Of a stretch of DNA of 64,000 nt, positions 25,649-34,832 are shown in pieces. The notes beneath the pieces were generated by a model, which made no database searches, was not told where the DNA came from, and saw only the letters and a list, made by a program, of their open reading frames with translations. The translations under genes were made by a program, and so were the position numbers. This DNA comes from CAYHBO01 sp964354855 (GTDB lineage Bacteria > Babelota > Babeliae > Babelales > RVW-14): contig CAYHBO010000002.1 in NCBI GenBank assembly GCA_964354855.1, positions 1-64,000 on the forward strand, in the 5' to 3' direction. Every line of letters starts with the position of its first letter. Within the stretch, counting starts at the first letter, position 1.

Positions 25649-25824
25649 TGAAGCAATCTCCTTTGGGATAAAAAATGATATAATATTAAAAGTTTAGTTG
25701 TTGATGGACTTAATCTGTCAATAGATAATTTATTTTAGTTATTCTCACTTGCGCAATTATCATGCTACAATAGACCCTTCAATGGGTTTTTACTCAGAAG
25801 AATACTGATTTAAAAGTTTTATCT

Positions 25825-25833
25825 TGTTATACT
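25825..25833 (+). promoter_or_regulatory. Extended -10 element upstream of secA
   Basis: TGTTATACT matches an extended -10 (TG-N-TATACT), with no convincing -35. It lies 64 bp before the secA start, in a 249-bp AT-rich gap whose minus strand also serves the secreted ankyrin-like gene. Confidence 0.35.
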
Positions 25834-25897
25834 CCTAGAAAAATAATTATGCTGTACCAATGAAAATTATGGTACTGAAAAAAAGATTGGATTAGTT

Positions 25898-28414
25898 ATG
25901 ATTACTACCATACTCGCCAAGATATTTGGCACTAAAAATGAACGAGAGCTAAAGCGGATTCAAGCAATGGTTGATCACATAAACTCGCTTGAATCATCGG
26001 TGCTTAATCTATCAGAAGCAGAACTTGCTGCAAAGACTAACTTCTTTCGTGAACGTGTTTCTCGCGGTGAATCATTGAACTCTGTTCTTCCAGAAGCTTT
26101 TGCCGTTGTGCGTGAAGTGGGAAAACGTACCTTAAATATGCGACATTTTGATGTGCAACTTATTGGTGGTGTGGTGCTTCATGAGGGTAAAATTGCAGAA
26201 ATGAAAACTGGGGAAGGAAAAACGCTTGTTTCTACTTTGCCTCTGTATCTTAATGCACTTGCTGGTAAAGGTGCTCATCTGGTGACCGTTAACGATTATC
26301 TTGTGCGCCGAGATGCTGAGTGGATGGGTCCTATTTATAAAGCATTGGAGCTCAGTGTAGGGATTATTCAGAATAATTTAAGAGATGCGCAGCGGAAACA
26401 GGCTTACGGCTCTGATATTACCTATGGAACTAATAACGAGTTTGGATTCGATTATTTGCGTGACAACATGAAGCATCGCCTTGAAGATTATGTGCAACGA
26501 GCACAACATTTTGCGATTGTGGATGAAGTTGACTCGATTTTGATTGACGAAGCAAGAACTCCACTTATCATTTCCGGTGCGAGTGATCAGGAAGCGGATT
26601 TCTATGAAACTGCTGATAAAACTATTGTGAAATTAAAAAAAGAAGATTATGAAGTTGATGAAAAAGAACGTTCAGTAAATCTTACCGAGTCCGGAATAGA
26701 TAAAATCGAAGAGTATCTTCATATCCCTAATTTGTATGCGCCAGAAAATTTGCTTGAGTTGCATCATATAACGCAAGCGTTGCGCGCTCATACGCTTTTT
26801 AAAAACGATGTTGACTATGTTGTTCGTGATGGTGAAGTATTTATTGTTGATGAATTTACTGGAAGAATTTTACCGGGAAGACGTTACAGTGATGGGCTGC
26901 ATCAAGCACTTGAAGCTAAAGAGGGTGTAACGATTGAAGAAGAAAATCAAACGTTAGCTTCGATTACCTTACAGAACTACTTCAGAATGTATACAAAACT
27001 TGCAGGCATGACCGGTACTGGCCAAACCGAATCAGCTGAATTCTGGAAAATTTATAAACTTGAAGTGGTGAGTATCCCGACTCATCGTAAGATGATTCGG
27101 GATGATGCTGCCGATATTATTTTCTTAACGAGAGATGATAAATATAAAGCGGTTATCGAAGATATTCGTACGAGCCATAATAATGGGCAACCAGTATTGG
27201 TTGGTACGATTTCCATTGAAGCTTCAGAACATTTAAGTAAGCTTCTTACGCATGATGGATTGCCGCATAATGTTCTTAACGCAAAACAACATGAACGTGA
27301 AGCTGAAATTATTAAAGAAGCCGGTGAGAGTGGTAGAATTACGATTGCAACTAACATGGCCGGTCGAGGTACTGACATTAAACTTGGAGAAGGTTCACTA
27401 GAAGCTGGAGGCTTGCGTATCATTGGTACCGAGCGGCATGAAAGTCGTCGTATCGATAATCAGTTGCGTGGAAGATCTGGACGACAAGGTGATCAAGGGG
27501 CATCAAAATTCTATTTATCGCTTGAAGATGATTTAATGCGTATTTTTGGTGGTGAAAAACTTAAGCGTACAATGGAACGTCTTGGCATGAAAGAAGGCGA
27601 AAGCATTGAACATCGCATGGTGACGCGTAGCATCGAAAAAGCGCAAGAGAAGGTTGAAAAACATAATTTTGATATTCGTAAACATCTCCTTGAGTATGAT
27701 GACGTGCTTAATCAACAACGTAAGGTTATTTACAACTATCGTCGTGATATTCTTGAAGGGTCGGATCAAATTCTTGGATTGGTTAAAGATATGATTGCGG
27801 ATGTTGTCGATCGTATGTTTGCGGTCCATTGTCCAGGCAAGACTTGTGAGCCGGAAGCGTTACAAGAATTACGTCATTCATTAGAAAAACTAACCGGTAT
27901 TCGTGAAGTTAATTTTCCAGCATCTAATATGGTATCAGATATTATTGAGTTTTTATGGTACCAGTATGAACAATCTCGTGCATTAGTTGATGCAGATTTG
28001 ATGAGCCAGACTGAAAAATGGTTATTACTTGAAACAGTTGATCAGGCGTGGAAACGTCATTTGCAAAACATTGATCATCTTAAAGAAGGTATTGGGTTGC
28101 GTGGTTATGGCCAAAAGAACCCATTGATCGAGTATAAGAAAGAGTCATTCTTTGAATTTGAACGTATGATTGAGCAAATCAGTTGGGATATTATTAATCG
28201 AGCATTCAAAATGCGCCCGAATGAACAGACTATTTCTACGCTTCATGAGATTGAAAAGAAGAAAGAAAAAGAATTGGCGGCATTAAAACTTGGTGGTGAT
28301 GATACTGGCGATGCTGATGCAGGTACGGTACGTCGCGCTGAATCAAAAGTTGGTCGTAATGATACTTGTTCATGTGGTTCAGGGAAAAAATATAAACACT
28401 GCTGTGGTAAATAA
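25898..28414 (+). CDS. secA: Preprotein translocase ATPase SecA
   Basis: Motor that drives unfolded signal-peptide proteins through SecYEG. The 838 residues show the DEAD-motor motifs MKTGEGKTLVSTLPLYLNA (Walker A), VDEVDSILIDEARTPLIIS (Walker B) and TIATNMAGRGTDIKLG, the preprotein cross-linking and scaffold regions, and a C-terminal SEC-C zinc motif (CSCGSGKKYKHCCGK) that binds SecB or ribosomes. The many signal-peptide proteins in this window are its likely clients. The NurA-like gene begins 8 nt after its stop and is probably co-transcribed. Confidence 0.97.
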   Translation: MITTILAKIFGTKNERELKRIQAMVDHINSLESSVLNLSEAELAAKTNFFRERVSRGESLNSVLPEAFAVVREVGKRTLNMRHFDVQLIGGVVLHEGKIAEMKTGEGKTLVSTLPLYLNALAGKGAHLVTVNDYLVRRDAEWMGPIYKALELSVGIIQNNLRDAQRKQAYGSDITYGTNNEFGFDYLRDNMKHRLEDYVQRAQHFAIVDEVDSILIDEARTPLIISGASDQEADFYETADKTIVKLKKEDYEVDEKERSVNLTESGIDKIEEYLHIPNLYAPENLLELHHITQALRAHTLFKNDVDYVVRDGEVFIVDEFTGRILPGRRYSDGLHQALEAKEGVTIEEENQTLASITLQNYFRMYTKLAGMTGTGQTESAEFWKIYKLEVVSIPTHRKMIRDDAADIIFLTRDDKYKAVIEDIRTSHNNGQPVLVGTISIEASEHLSKLLTHDGLPHNVLNAKQHEREAEIIKEAGESGRITIATNMAGRGTDIKLGEGSLEAGGLRIIGTERHESRRIDNQLRGRSGRQGDQGASKFYLSLEDDLMRIFGGEKLKRTMERLGMKEGESIEHRMVTRSIEKAQEKVEKHNFDIRKHLLEYDDVLNQQRKVIYNYRRDILEGSDQILGLVKDMIADVVDRMFAVHCPGKTCEPEALQELRHSLEKLTGIREVNFPASNMVSDIIEFLWYQYEQSRALVDADLMSQTEKWLLLETVDQAWKRHLQNIDHLKEGIGLRGYGQKNPLIEYKKESFFEFERMIEQISWDIINRAFKMRPNEQTISTLHEIEKKKEKELAALKLGGDDTGDADAGTVRRAESKVGRNDTCSCGSGKKYKHCCGK

Positions 28415-28422
28415 ACTGATTT

Positions 28423-29565
28423 ATGCTTAATCGTGTAGCCTGCATCCAGGAAATAACTCGCTTGAAAGAAACGATATTTCCTGAAGGTCGGCATGACCGT
28501 ACGTTATTTCAAAAAGTCTGGCAGGCAATGGCCGCCGATGAAAAAACCAAAGATTGGGCCAAGGAGGTTGCTAGTTGTGTACGGCATCCTCTCTGGCTTG
28601 ATAATCTCGATCAAATTGTTGATGTTATTTCGTTTCCCGATGCCTACACCGTTCTTGCTGTAGATGGTTCACAAATTTATCCTGATCGTCATATCACCGC
28701 AGCACCATTTTTCTTAATTAATGCGGGTGGTTGTTTACTTACGTACGGTAAAGCAGGCAAAGCACAATTGTTTAATCAGCCTGAACTTTTTCTGACAGAA
28801 GAATTTCTTCCTGAAGAACTACAGTTACCGTTTACGCCTGATCTAGTGGATGCAAAGCGTGAAGAGATTGAGCTTGCGGTAGCACATAGCTATGCAACAA
28901 AAAATCGTGATACGATTGTGCTTTTCGATGGGAGCTTAATTTTTTGGCATCTTGAAAGTAAGCCGGAGGTTATGCGAGATTTATTTCTAGGAAAATATCT
29001 GAGCTATTTGTTAGCCTTTATGAATGATAACATTCTTATGGCTGGCTACATCAGCATGCCGAAAAGCAAAGAGCTCGTGAATCTTGTTAAGACAAAAGTA
29101 TGTCTAGGAAATGGTCAGCAAAAGCCATGTTTTGGTGCGATTGATGCGTGCCCATGTACAAGCTCAGATCTTTTGGTTGATGCAACACTTTTAGATGGGT
29201 TACTAAAGCCATTTCAGCGGACCGCTATTTTTATTAATCGATCTAAAATAAGCGAGTATTATCCACCAAAATTACGCCCATGTTTTTTTTATCTGCATAC
29301 TGGAAAAGAAATTGCTCGGGTTGAAATTCCTCGCTGGGTTGCCAACAATGAAGCGTTGGTTACTAAGGTTGCACAGATTTGTGTAAATCAAGCCTTGAAG
29401 GGTGATGGCTACCCGGTGGTGCTTGCAGAGGCTCATGAGCAGGCGGTGATTAAAGGAAATGATCGATTATTTTTCTATCAGGTTCTAGAGAGTGTTACTG
29501 CACGCGATCATGGAGCATTAAGCTATTCACAAAAAAGCATCAAAAAACGTGGGCTTGGGGTTTAG
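28423..29565 (+). CDS. NurA-domain nuclease-like protein
   Basis: A 380-residue protein with the NurA pattern: LAVDGSQIYPDRH (first metal Asp), VLFDGSLIFW (second Asp), and a C-terminal YPVVLAEAHEQAVIKGNDRLFFYQVLE block with the conserved His and Asp. NurA is a 5'-3' nuclease that works with the HerA hexameric translocase in DNA end resection in archaea and some bacteria. No herA is in the window. It lies 8 nt after secA, an unusual neighbour, so the position says little about function. Confidence 0.72.
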   Translation: MLNRVACIQEITRLKETIFPEGRHDRTLFQKVWQAMAADEKTKDWAKEVASCVRHPLWLDNLDQIVDVISFPDAYTVLAVDGSQIYPDRHITAAPFFLINAGGCLLTYGKAGKAQLFNQPELFLTEEFLPEELQLPFTPDLVDAKREEIELAVAHSYATKNRDTIVLFDGSLIFWHLESKPEVMRDLFLGKYLSYLLAFMNDNILMAGYISMPKSKELVNLVKTKVCLGNGQQKPCFGAIDACPCTSSDLLVDATLLDGLLKPFQRTAIFINRSKISEYYPPKLRPCFFYLHTGKEIARVEIPRWVANNEALVTKVAQICVNQALKGDGYPVVLAEAHEQAVIKGNDRLFFYQVLESVTARDHGALSYSQKSIKKRGLGV

Positions 29566-29569
29566 AAAC

Positions 29570-30508
29570 TTACCTTAAGTGGCCTGGGGAATAGTGATTT
29601 GGATATTCACATCGTAGCTTCTCAATGTCTTCTTTGGACATTTGCCAGCCAATCGAACCAAGATTTTCTTTAAGATGTTCTATCTTCGATGACTTTGTAA
29701 TGGTTACAACATTATCCTGAGAGATAAGCCAGTTAATCGCAATCTGTGCGGGTGACTTCTTATATTTTAAGCACATTTCTTGAACGATTAGTGGAATGTT
29801 TTTAAGCAGATTGCCGCTTTCTAACGGTTGCCATGCAACAAGTAAGATGTCATGTTGCTGGCAGTATTGAGTGAGCTCGTTGCTTTCTGGGTCGCGGCAC
29901 AGTAGATTGTAGTGTATTTGATCACAGACTATTTTATTTTTAGTGTGACTTTGTGCTTCTGTTAATCGTTCTTTGCTAAAATTTGAAACGCCAATATTTT
30001 TTACAAGCCCGTCTGCTACAAGTTTATCAAGTGCTCGCATGGTTTCTTTTAAATCAATTTTTACGTTATAACCATGTAAGAGATAGAGGTCAATGTATGG
30101 GGTTTCAAGTCGAGTTAGGCTTTTCTTGCATGCGAAAATTAAATTATCGTATGCCATATTTTTGGTTAGAACTTTTGATACGATAAAAAGTGTTGAGCGA
30201 TCATAACCTTTGATCGCTTTGGCGATGAGTTGTTCGGTGTAACCATCAGCATAAAGTTCTGCGGTATCAATATGTGTAATGCCTGAATCAATGGCGCATT
30301 TAATGGCGGTAATATCAGCGTTATCGTTATTAGTTAGATTTCGTTCAAGTATGCCACCCATATGAAAAGTCCCAAGACCAAAAACGGGCAATTTAAAACC
30401 ATTGTGTAATTTTTTTGTTGGGATGCTTGTGCATGGGATGGTTGTGCATATGAGATTAAATGATGTTGTTGTGCATATGAGAAAGAAAAATAATTTTTTT
30501 GAAAACAT
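29570..30508 (-). CDS. Aldo/keto reductase with an export signal
   Basis: A 312-residue (beta/alpha)8-barrel oxidoreductase reducing carbonyls with NADPH. Catalytic residues are present: Asp and Tyr in HIDTAELYADG, Lys in FIVSKV, His in YLLHGYN. Further family segments are IGVSNFSKERL, DQIHYNLLCR and ITKSSKIEHLKENL. Unusually, about 25 residues precede the barrel and look like a signal peptide (FSKKLFFFLICTTTSFNLICTT). The ATG at 30508 is preferred over the TTG at 30514. If exported, NADPH would have to be available outside the cytoplasm. It follows the coiled-coil gene by 12 nt. Confidence 0.85.
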   Translation of the reverse strand: MFSKKLFFFLICTTTSFNLICTTIPCTSIPTKKLHNGFKLPVFGLGTFHMGGILERNLTNNDNADITAIKCAIDSGITHIDTAELYADGYTEQLIAKAIKGYDRSTLFIVSKVLTKNMAYDNLIFACKKSLTRLETPYIDLYLLHGYNVKIDLKETMRALDKLVADGLVKNIGVSNFSKERLTEAQSHTKNKIVCDQIHYNLLCRDPESNELTQYCQQHDILLVAWQPLESGNLLKNIPLIVQEMCLKYKKSPAQIAINWLISQDNVVTITKSSKIEHLKENLGSIGWQMSKEDIEKLRCEYPNHYSPGHLR

Positions 30509-30520
30509 ACTCAAGGGTAC

Positions 30521-31729
30521 CTATAGATTGAGTGCTATTTGTGCCGGGGTAGCAGGAGTTGCTGCTGGAGTTATGGGTGTGATGCGCACTTCTTGCTTTG
30601 CAGGAGCCCCGTAAAAAATATTTTTAATTGATTCAATGATGCCGGCGATGATGGTGACGATCATATCATAGAACTGAGACAATAAAGATGGTTTTTTAGA
30701 TGAATCTTTAATTTTTGGTTTTTTTTGTTCTGTAGTTTTTTGTTTTTTTGCAATCTCTTTAGCATTATGTGCTTTGATGTCTGAGATTTTATGAGCACGA
30801 TCTTTGATGATTAACCCTTTGGCTTCGAGTTCTTCGATGGAATCTTTTGTTTTCTTAACTTGGCTGTTAATGGTGGCGCTTACCGTATCGAAATCTTGCA
30901 TAAGTGTTTGCGTCAAGTAAGTTTTAATGCTTTCAAGTTTGGCTAGAATTTCATTTTTAAGTTTAAAATATAAGTCGCGCGCTTTGTTGTGATCGACGAC
31001 GTAGAGCATGGTTTTTTGCATTTCTCTTACTTTTGCATTGTCTTGATTGACGAGTTCAAGCTGTTCATCGACTTTGCTGAGGCGATCAAACAACGATTTA
31101 TCGAGTTCTTCAATTGATTGTAAGTCGAGTTTGAGCTGTTCGAGTTTAACTTTGTATGATTTTATTTTTTCATCAATGAGATCAATGCGTGTTTGCATAT
31201 CACGCACTTTAAGTTCACCGGCTCTATTTTTAATGGTGAATTCATCGACGGAACGTTTACGTTGTTTTTCAAGATATCTATCAAGGCCTGCAAAAAGTTC
31301 CTCGATTTTTCCTCCCTCAAACCCGAACTTTTTAAAAAAGTCAGCGTGTTGATTTCCAATGCCAATATATTTTTGTCTAAAAACTTGGCGAGATTCAGCG
31401 ATATCTTTGGTAGTGGTGCTGATTTGTAAGATGGTTGCCTTAAGTTGATTATACCACTCGCTTTTTTTAATCCAGTTACCATACGAGCCAATGACCTCTT
31501 CTGGGTAATTGGTTGTATCGGGTCCAATAACAAGTACAGGTTCACCACTAGCAGCTGTTGTAGCAGTGGTTGCTGTGAGTGGTTGAAGAACTGTGACCGT
31601 TTGCGCAGGAGTAGCCTGGATTGGTTGAGAGATGTTAGGATCTTGTGCAGCTAAGCAGTGATTATTGAAAAAGTGAATTATCAACATTACAAATAATACT
31701 ATGGATAAACAGTCTTTGTTCTTTATCAC
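30521..31729 (-). CDS. Secreted coiled-coil protein, unknown
   Basis: A 402-residue protein with a signal peptide (CLSIVLFVMLIIHFFNNHCLAAQD), a Thr/Ala/Pro-rich stretch (residues about 40-70), then some 200 residues of heptad-like helix rich in Lys, Glu, Leu and Asp (residues about 150-320), a basic Lys-rich segment, and near the end a hydrophobic helix (FYDMIVTIIAGIIESIKNIF) before a Pro/Ala tail. The GTG start at 31729 has no clear ribosome-binding site. It could span the periplasm or be surface-attached. No family is recognised. Confidence 0.62.
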   Translation of the reverse strand: MIKNKDCLSIVLFVMLIIHFFNNHCLAAQDPNISQPIQATPAQTVTVLQPLTATTATTAASGEPVLVIGPDTTNYPEEVIGSYGNWIKKSEWYNQLKATILQISTTTKDIAESRQVFRQKYIGIGNQHADFFKKFGFEGGKIEELFAGLDRYLEKQRKRSVDEFTIKNRAGELKVRDMQTRIDLIDEKIKSYKVKLEQLKLDLQSIEELDKSLFDRLSKVDEQLELVNQDNAKVREMQKTMLYVVDHNKARDLYFKLKNEILAKLESIKTYLTQTLMQDFDTVSATINSQVKKTKDSIEELEAKGLIIKDRAHKISDIKAHNAKEIAKKQKTTEQKKPKIKDSSKKPSLLSQFYDMIVTIIAGIIESIKNIFYGAPAKQEVRITPITPAATPATPAQIALNL

Positions 31730-31748
31730 AAGCTTAGCCTTGGTAACG

Positions 31749-32213
31749 TTATAAGGTTTTTGCTAAATCCTTTAATTCTGCGAAAAGACTGCTTACGAGT
31801 TCTTCCGCTTCAGGTGAAGTATAACTCCATGCCACACCCTGGTCTACTTTAGTTAAAATTGAACGATCGCTCTTGATATCAATGATATCAATACGAACAA
31901 TATTCATAAGAGGATGAACCATTGAAGGAGCTCGAACAACACCTGCACGACCTAAAATACTGTAGGCGACGTTGCCTTCTTCTAAGAAACAAATCATGAC
32001 ACGTTTTTGCCAAACCATGTTATGGTAACCGGTATGTTCTTTGTGAATGCTGATTAAAAGGCTTTCTTCTCCTTTTGGATACAGGCATTGTACTGGGGTT
32101 GTATTAGGAATTCCTTTCTCAGAAAACGTAGCAAGAATAGCGACAGATTTTTCTTTTTTAAGTAAGGCAACAAGATCTTCGGGGAGTTTCACTCCAACAT
32201 GCTTTGCGGTCAT
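31749..32213 (-). CDS. Pyridoxamine 5'-phosphate oxidase-like FMN-binding protein
   Basis: A 154-residue split-barrel protein of the PPOX-like type. The pattern VAILATFSEKGIPNTTPVQCLYP, LLISIHKEHTGYHNMVWQKRV and FLEEGNVAYSILGRAGVV matches FMN-binding general-stress and pyridoxamine-oxidase-like proteins. The conserved N-terminal strand and the ion-pair region are visible, but the substrate is unknown. It lies between hemW and the coiled-coil gene on the same strand. Confidence 0.65.
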   Translation of the reverse strand: MTAKHVGVKLPEDLVALLKKEKSVAILATFSEKGIPNTTPVQCLYPKGEESLLISIHKEHTGYHNMVWQKRVMICFLEEGNVAYSILGRAGVVRAPSMVHPLMNIVRIDIIDIKSDRSILTKVDQGVAWSYTSPEAEELVSSLFAELKDLAKTL

Positions 32214-32271
32214 AATTCCCTAACAAAGTTAATATTACATAGGTACTATGCAATATTTTAAAATAAAAAAA

Positions 32272-33426
32272 TTACAACAATTTCAATAGAACTTCATTTT
32301 CTAAAATCATTCCTTTTGTTGTCAGAGACAACTTATTATCGTATTCATGTAAAAAATTTTGTGATTTAAGTTTTTCAACGTTATCAAAAAATTTTTGTTT
32401 TTCTTCTTTGCTGAGCAGTTTGGTCATTTCTTCAGTAAGAAGTCCTTTTTTTTGTCGAAGACCCAACATCCATAGTTCTATTTTTTTCTGTTCAGGAGTA
32501 AGAATTTCGTATGTTTCAAGTTGTTCAATTTCATTATTTTCGATTTTTTGTAAATAACGCGTTAAGTTTTTTTCGTTAGTAAAGCGACGTTGACCATCAA
32601 AAGAGCAAGCTCCGACACCGAATCCTTTATATAACTTATAGTCCCAATAACCCTTATTGTGAACAGATTCGTTGCCCGGTCGAGCAAAGTTTGATATTTC
32701 ATACTGTTCAAAACCTGCTTCAAGTAATTGTTTTATGGTCCATTCGTATGCAGTTACAATAACATCATCATCAGGAAGTATTATTTTTCCTGACGCTACT
32801 TTGAAGTAAAGTGGCGTTTTTTCATGTACGGTTAAAAAATAAATAGAAACATGTTTGAGTGGCCATTGCAATGCTTGTTTAATAGTATTTTTCCAGGTGG
32901 CTTCACTTACCCCAGGAAGACCTATAATAAAGTCAAATGAGAAATTGTCAAAATATTTAGGAATAAGATGCGCTGCATTAAAAACATCCAAGGAGCGTTG
33001 TCGTCGGTTGAGTTTGAACAGGACTTCGTCATCGAGCACTTGTACGCCTATACTTAGTCTAGTAATGCCATATGAGTCCCATGCATCAAGCTTTTCTTCA
33101 GTTATGTCGGCGGGATTGGCTTCCATACTTACTTCTTTGAGTTCACTTAAATTAAAACAGCTATGAAGGGTGTTGAATAATTCTTGGTAGGCATCGAGTG
33201 GGTAAAGACTTGGGGTTCCCCCACCAATAAAGATAGTGCTTATTTTTTTGTTGTTATGAGGAATGGTGGCTGCAAAGGTCTTGATTTCTTTGATAAGTGC
33301 CAGGTGATAACGATCTTGAAAGTCTCCATGTTGTTCAAAAGCGACAAAGTCGCAGTAGTGGCACTTTGTGGTACAAAAAGGCCAATGGATATAAAGCGAA
33401 AAGAGCGGCTGATCTTGGTAACTCAT
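32272..33426 (-). CDS. hemW: Radical SAM protein HemW-like (heme chaperone)
   Basis: A 384-residue radical SAM enzyme of the HemN/HemW group. The N-terminus FSLYIHWPFCTTKCHYCDF carries the CxxxCxxC cluster motif, followed by FIGGGTPSLYP, EANPADIT, RLSIGVQ and FDFIIGLPG. The C-terminal domain ends in a winged-helix-like region. HemW proteins bind and deliver heme rather than oxidise coproporphyrinogen, and the short length favours HemW. ATG 33426 is chosen over a TTG at 33462 that would overlap the upstream gene. Confidence 0.88.
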   Translation of the reverse strand: MSYQDQPLFSLYIHWPFCTTKCHYCDFVAFEQHGDFQDRYHLALIKEIKTFAATIPHNNKKISTIFIGGGTPSLYPLDAYQELFNTLHSCFNLSELKEVSMEANPADITEEKLDAWDSYGITRLSIGVQVLDDEVLFKLNRRQRSLDVFNAAHLIPKYFDNFSFDFIIGLPGVSEATWKNTIKQALQWPLKHVSIYFLTVHEKTPLYFKVASGKIILPDDDVIVTAYEWTIKQLLEAGFEQYEISNFARPGNESVHNKGYWDYKLYKGFGVGACSFDGQRRFTNEKNLTRYLQKIENNEIEQLETYEILTPEQKKIELWMLGLRQKKGLLTEEMTKLLSKEEKQKFFDNVEKLKSQNFLHEYDNKLSLTTKGMILENEVLLKLL

Positions 33427-33436
33427 AAAAAGGTGA

Positions 33437-33928
33437 TTATTCCGTTGGGATTGTTTGATCAATGAGTTTAAATGCCATTTTGAGATCTTCTTCGACTTGT
33501 GTTTTGAGTGCTACTTCATCGGCATATTTAACGAAACTTGAACTGAGAAAAAGTTTTTTAAGAGATTCTAGAAGTGTTGTATTAAATTGGTTTTTTTGGA
33601 GGTATTTCATGAGTTCATCATCAGTTTTATCGATGATATTCCATCCAAAACGTTCTTGTAAATAATGTTTTAGAATAGTACTTATTTCGAAGTAAATCTT
33701 TTTAAAATCATGTTTATTAATACAACGCTCAATATTAATTTTATGTAGTTGTTGTATGGCTATTTCCCAGGATGGCAAGACTCTTTTTTTGCGTGTCATG
33801 AAAAAATAAACAATAAGTAAAATTAAAGAAATGGCCCCAACTATCGTCAATATGCTAAACCAGGTTGTTTGCCAGAATGGTATTTCGTAAAAATCATAAA
33901 TCTCATGAAAAACTTCGGGTTGATTCAT
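33437..33928 (-). CDS. Membrane protein of Bat-like pair (DUF4381-like)
   Basis: A 163-residue protein with one membrane helix (FSILTIVGAISLILLIVYFFM, residues about 24-44), a basic stop-transfer, then a cytoplasmic helical domain (WEIAIQQLHKIN...YFEISTILKHYLQERFG). This resembles the DUF4381/BatD C-terminal partners found beside DUF58 proteins in MoxR-DUF58-VWA clusters. Its ATG lies one base after the stop of the DUF58 gene, so the two are translated together. No MoxR ATPase or VWA gene is visible in the cluster here. Confidence 0.62.
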   Translation of the reverse strand: MNQPEVFHEIYDFYEIPFWQTTWFSILTIVGAISLILLIVYFFMTRKKRVLPSWEIAIQQLHKINIERCINKHDFKKIYFEISTILKHYLQERFGWNIIDKTDDELMKYLQKNQFNTTLLESLKKLFLSSSFVKYADEVALKTQVEEDLKMAFKLIDQTIPTE

Positions 33929-33929
33929 A

Positions 33930-34817
33930 TTAAATCTGTCTCCTGGTTCTTAGATGAAAAAACGAGATAAGCGTATTAACAAAAGGTTTTCCTACGGGAA
34001 GATCAAGTAAGTCGACGGAATATTTATCAAATAATTTTTTTTGTTCGATGATGCGTTTTTTAAGAAATAAATTAAGAGGGTTTAATAATGTACGTGTTTT
34101 TCTGGTATCAATAAAAGAGACCATATCTGTTTCAGGATTTACTACTTCCAAAAGACCAATGTCTGGGAACGTTGATTCACAAGTATCAAGAAGTCTTACT
34201 CCGATAAAATCATACTCAACGCCGGCAATTTTGAGGAGCTTTTTGTAGGATTCATCAGCATCAATCCAGTCAGAAAGCATGAAAATAACCGCATTGCGTT
34301 TTTTTAATTTAATTAAAAAACGTAATGCTTCATTAATGGAAGTTTTCTTTCCGGCAGGCTTGAATGAAAAAATGGTGTCAATAATGGAGCCAACATGGGC
34401 TGATCCGCGACTAGGAGGAATCCATTTTTCAACTTGGTCACTAAAAAAAAGAACGCCAACTTTATCTTTACAAACGTGTGCAATGTATGAAAGGGTTGCT
34501 GCTACTTGTGCAATAGTTGCTTGTCTTAATTCATACGTTGAAGAGTACAACGATGATGTCGAAATATCGATGGCAATAATAATGGTACGATCTCGCTCTT
34601 CAATAAATTGTTTTACCATGATTTTATCCATCTTAGCGGAACTATTCCAATCAATGAAACGAACGTCATCACCTTGTTGATATTCTCGGAGTTGATTAAA
34701 TTCAAGTCCGGAGCCTTTGAATGCTGAAAGATAATCACCCGCAATACTGCTTTGCATAAGACGCTTTGTTTGTACTTGGATAAGTTTTATTTTACTTTGT
34801 ACGACAGGGTCTAGCAT
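33930..34817 (-). CDS. DUF58 (BatA/MoxR-cluster) protein
   Basis: A 295-residue protein with the DUF58 signature FKGSGLEFNQLREYQQGDD followed by VRFIDWNSSAKMDK, and a VWA-like fold with a MIDAS-type DxSxS motif (IAIDISTSSLY). Such proteins act with MoxR AAA chaperones and VWA membrane proteins, thought to help metal insertion or envelope stress responses. A good AAAGGA ribosome-binding site precedes it. It is followed immediately by its membrane partner and lies downstream of serS. Confidence 0.8.
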   Translation of the reverse strand: MLDPVVQSKIKLIQVQTKRLMQSSIAGDYLSAFKGSGLEFNQLREYQQGDDVRFIDWNSSAKMDKIMVKQFIEERDRTIIIAIDISTSSLYSSTYELRQATIAQVAATLSYIAHVCKDKVGVLFFSDQVEKWIPPSRGSAHVGSIIDTIFSFKPAGKKTSINEALRFLIKLKKRNAVIFMLSDWIDADESYKKLLKIAGVEYDFIGVRLLDTCESTFPDIGLLEVVNPETDMVSFIDTRKTRTLLNPLNLFLKKRIIEQKKLFDKYSVDLLDLPVGKPFVNTLISFFHLRTRRQI

Positions 34818-34832
34818 GTTACGGTTCCTTTC

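Noticed and set aside
27082..27423. 113-aa antisense frame inside secA
   Set aside because: It lies fully within the coding sequence of a certain gene and has no start signals or recognisable product.
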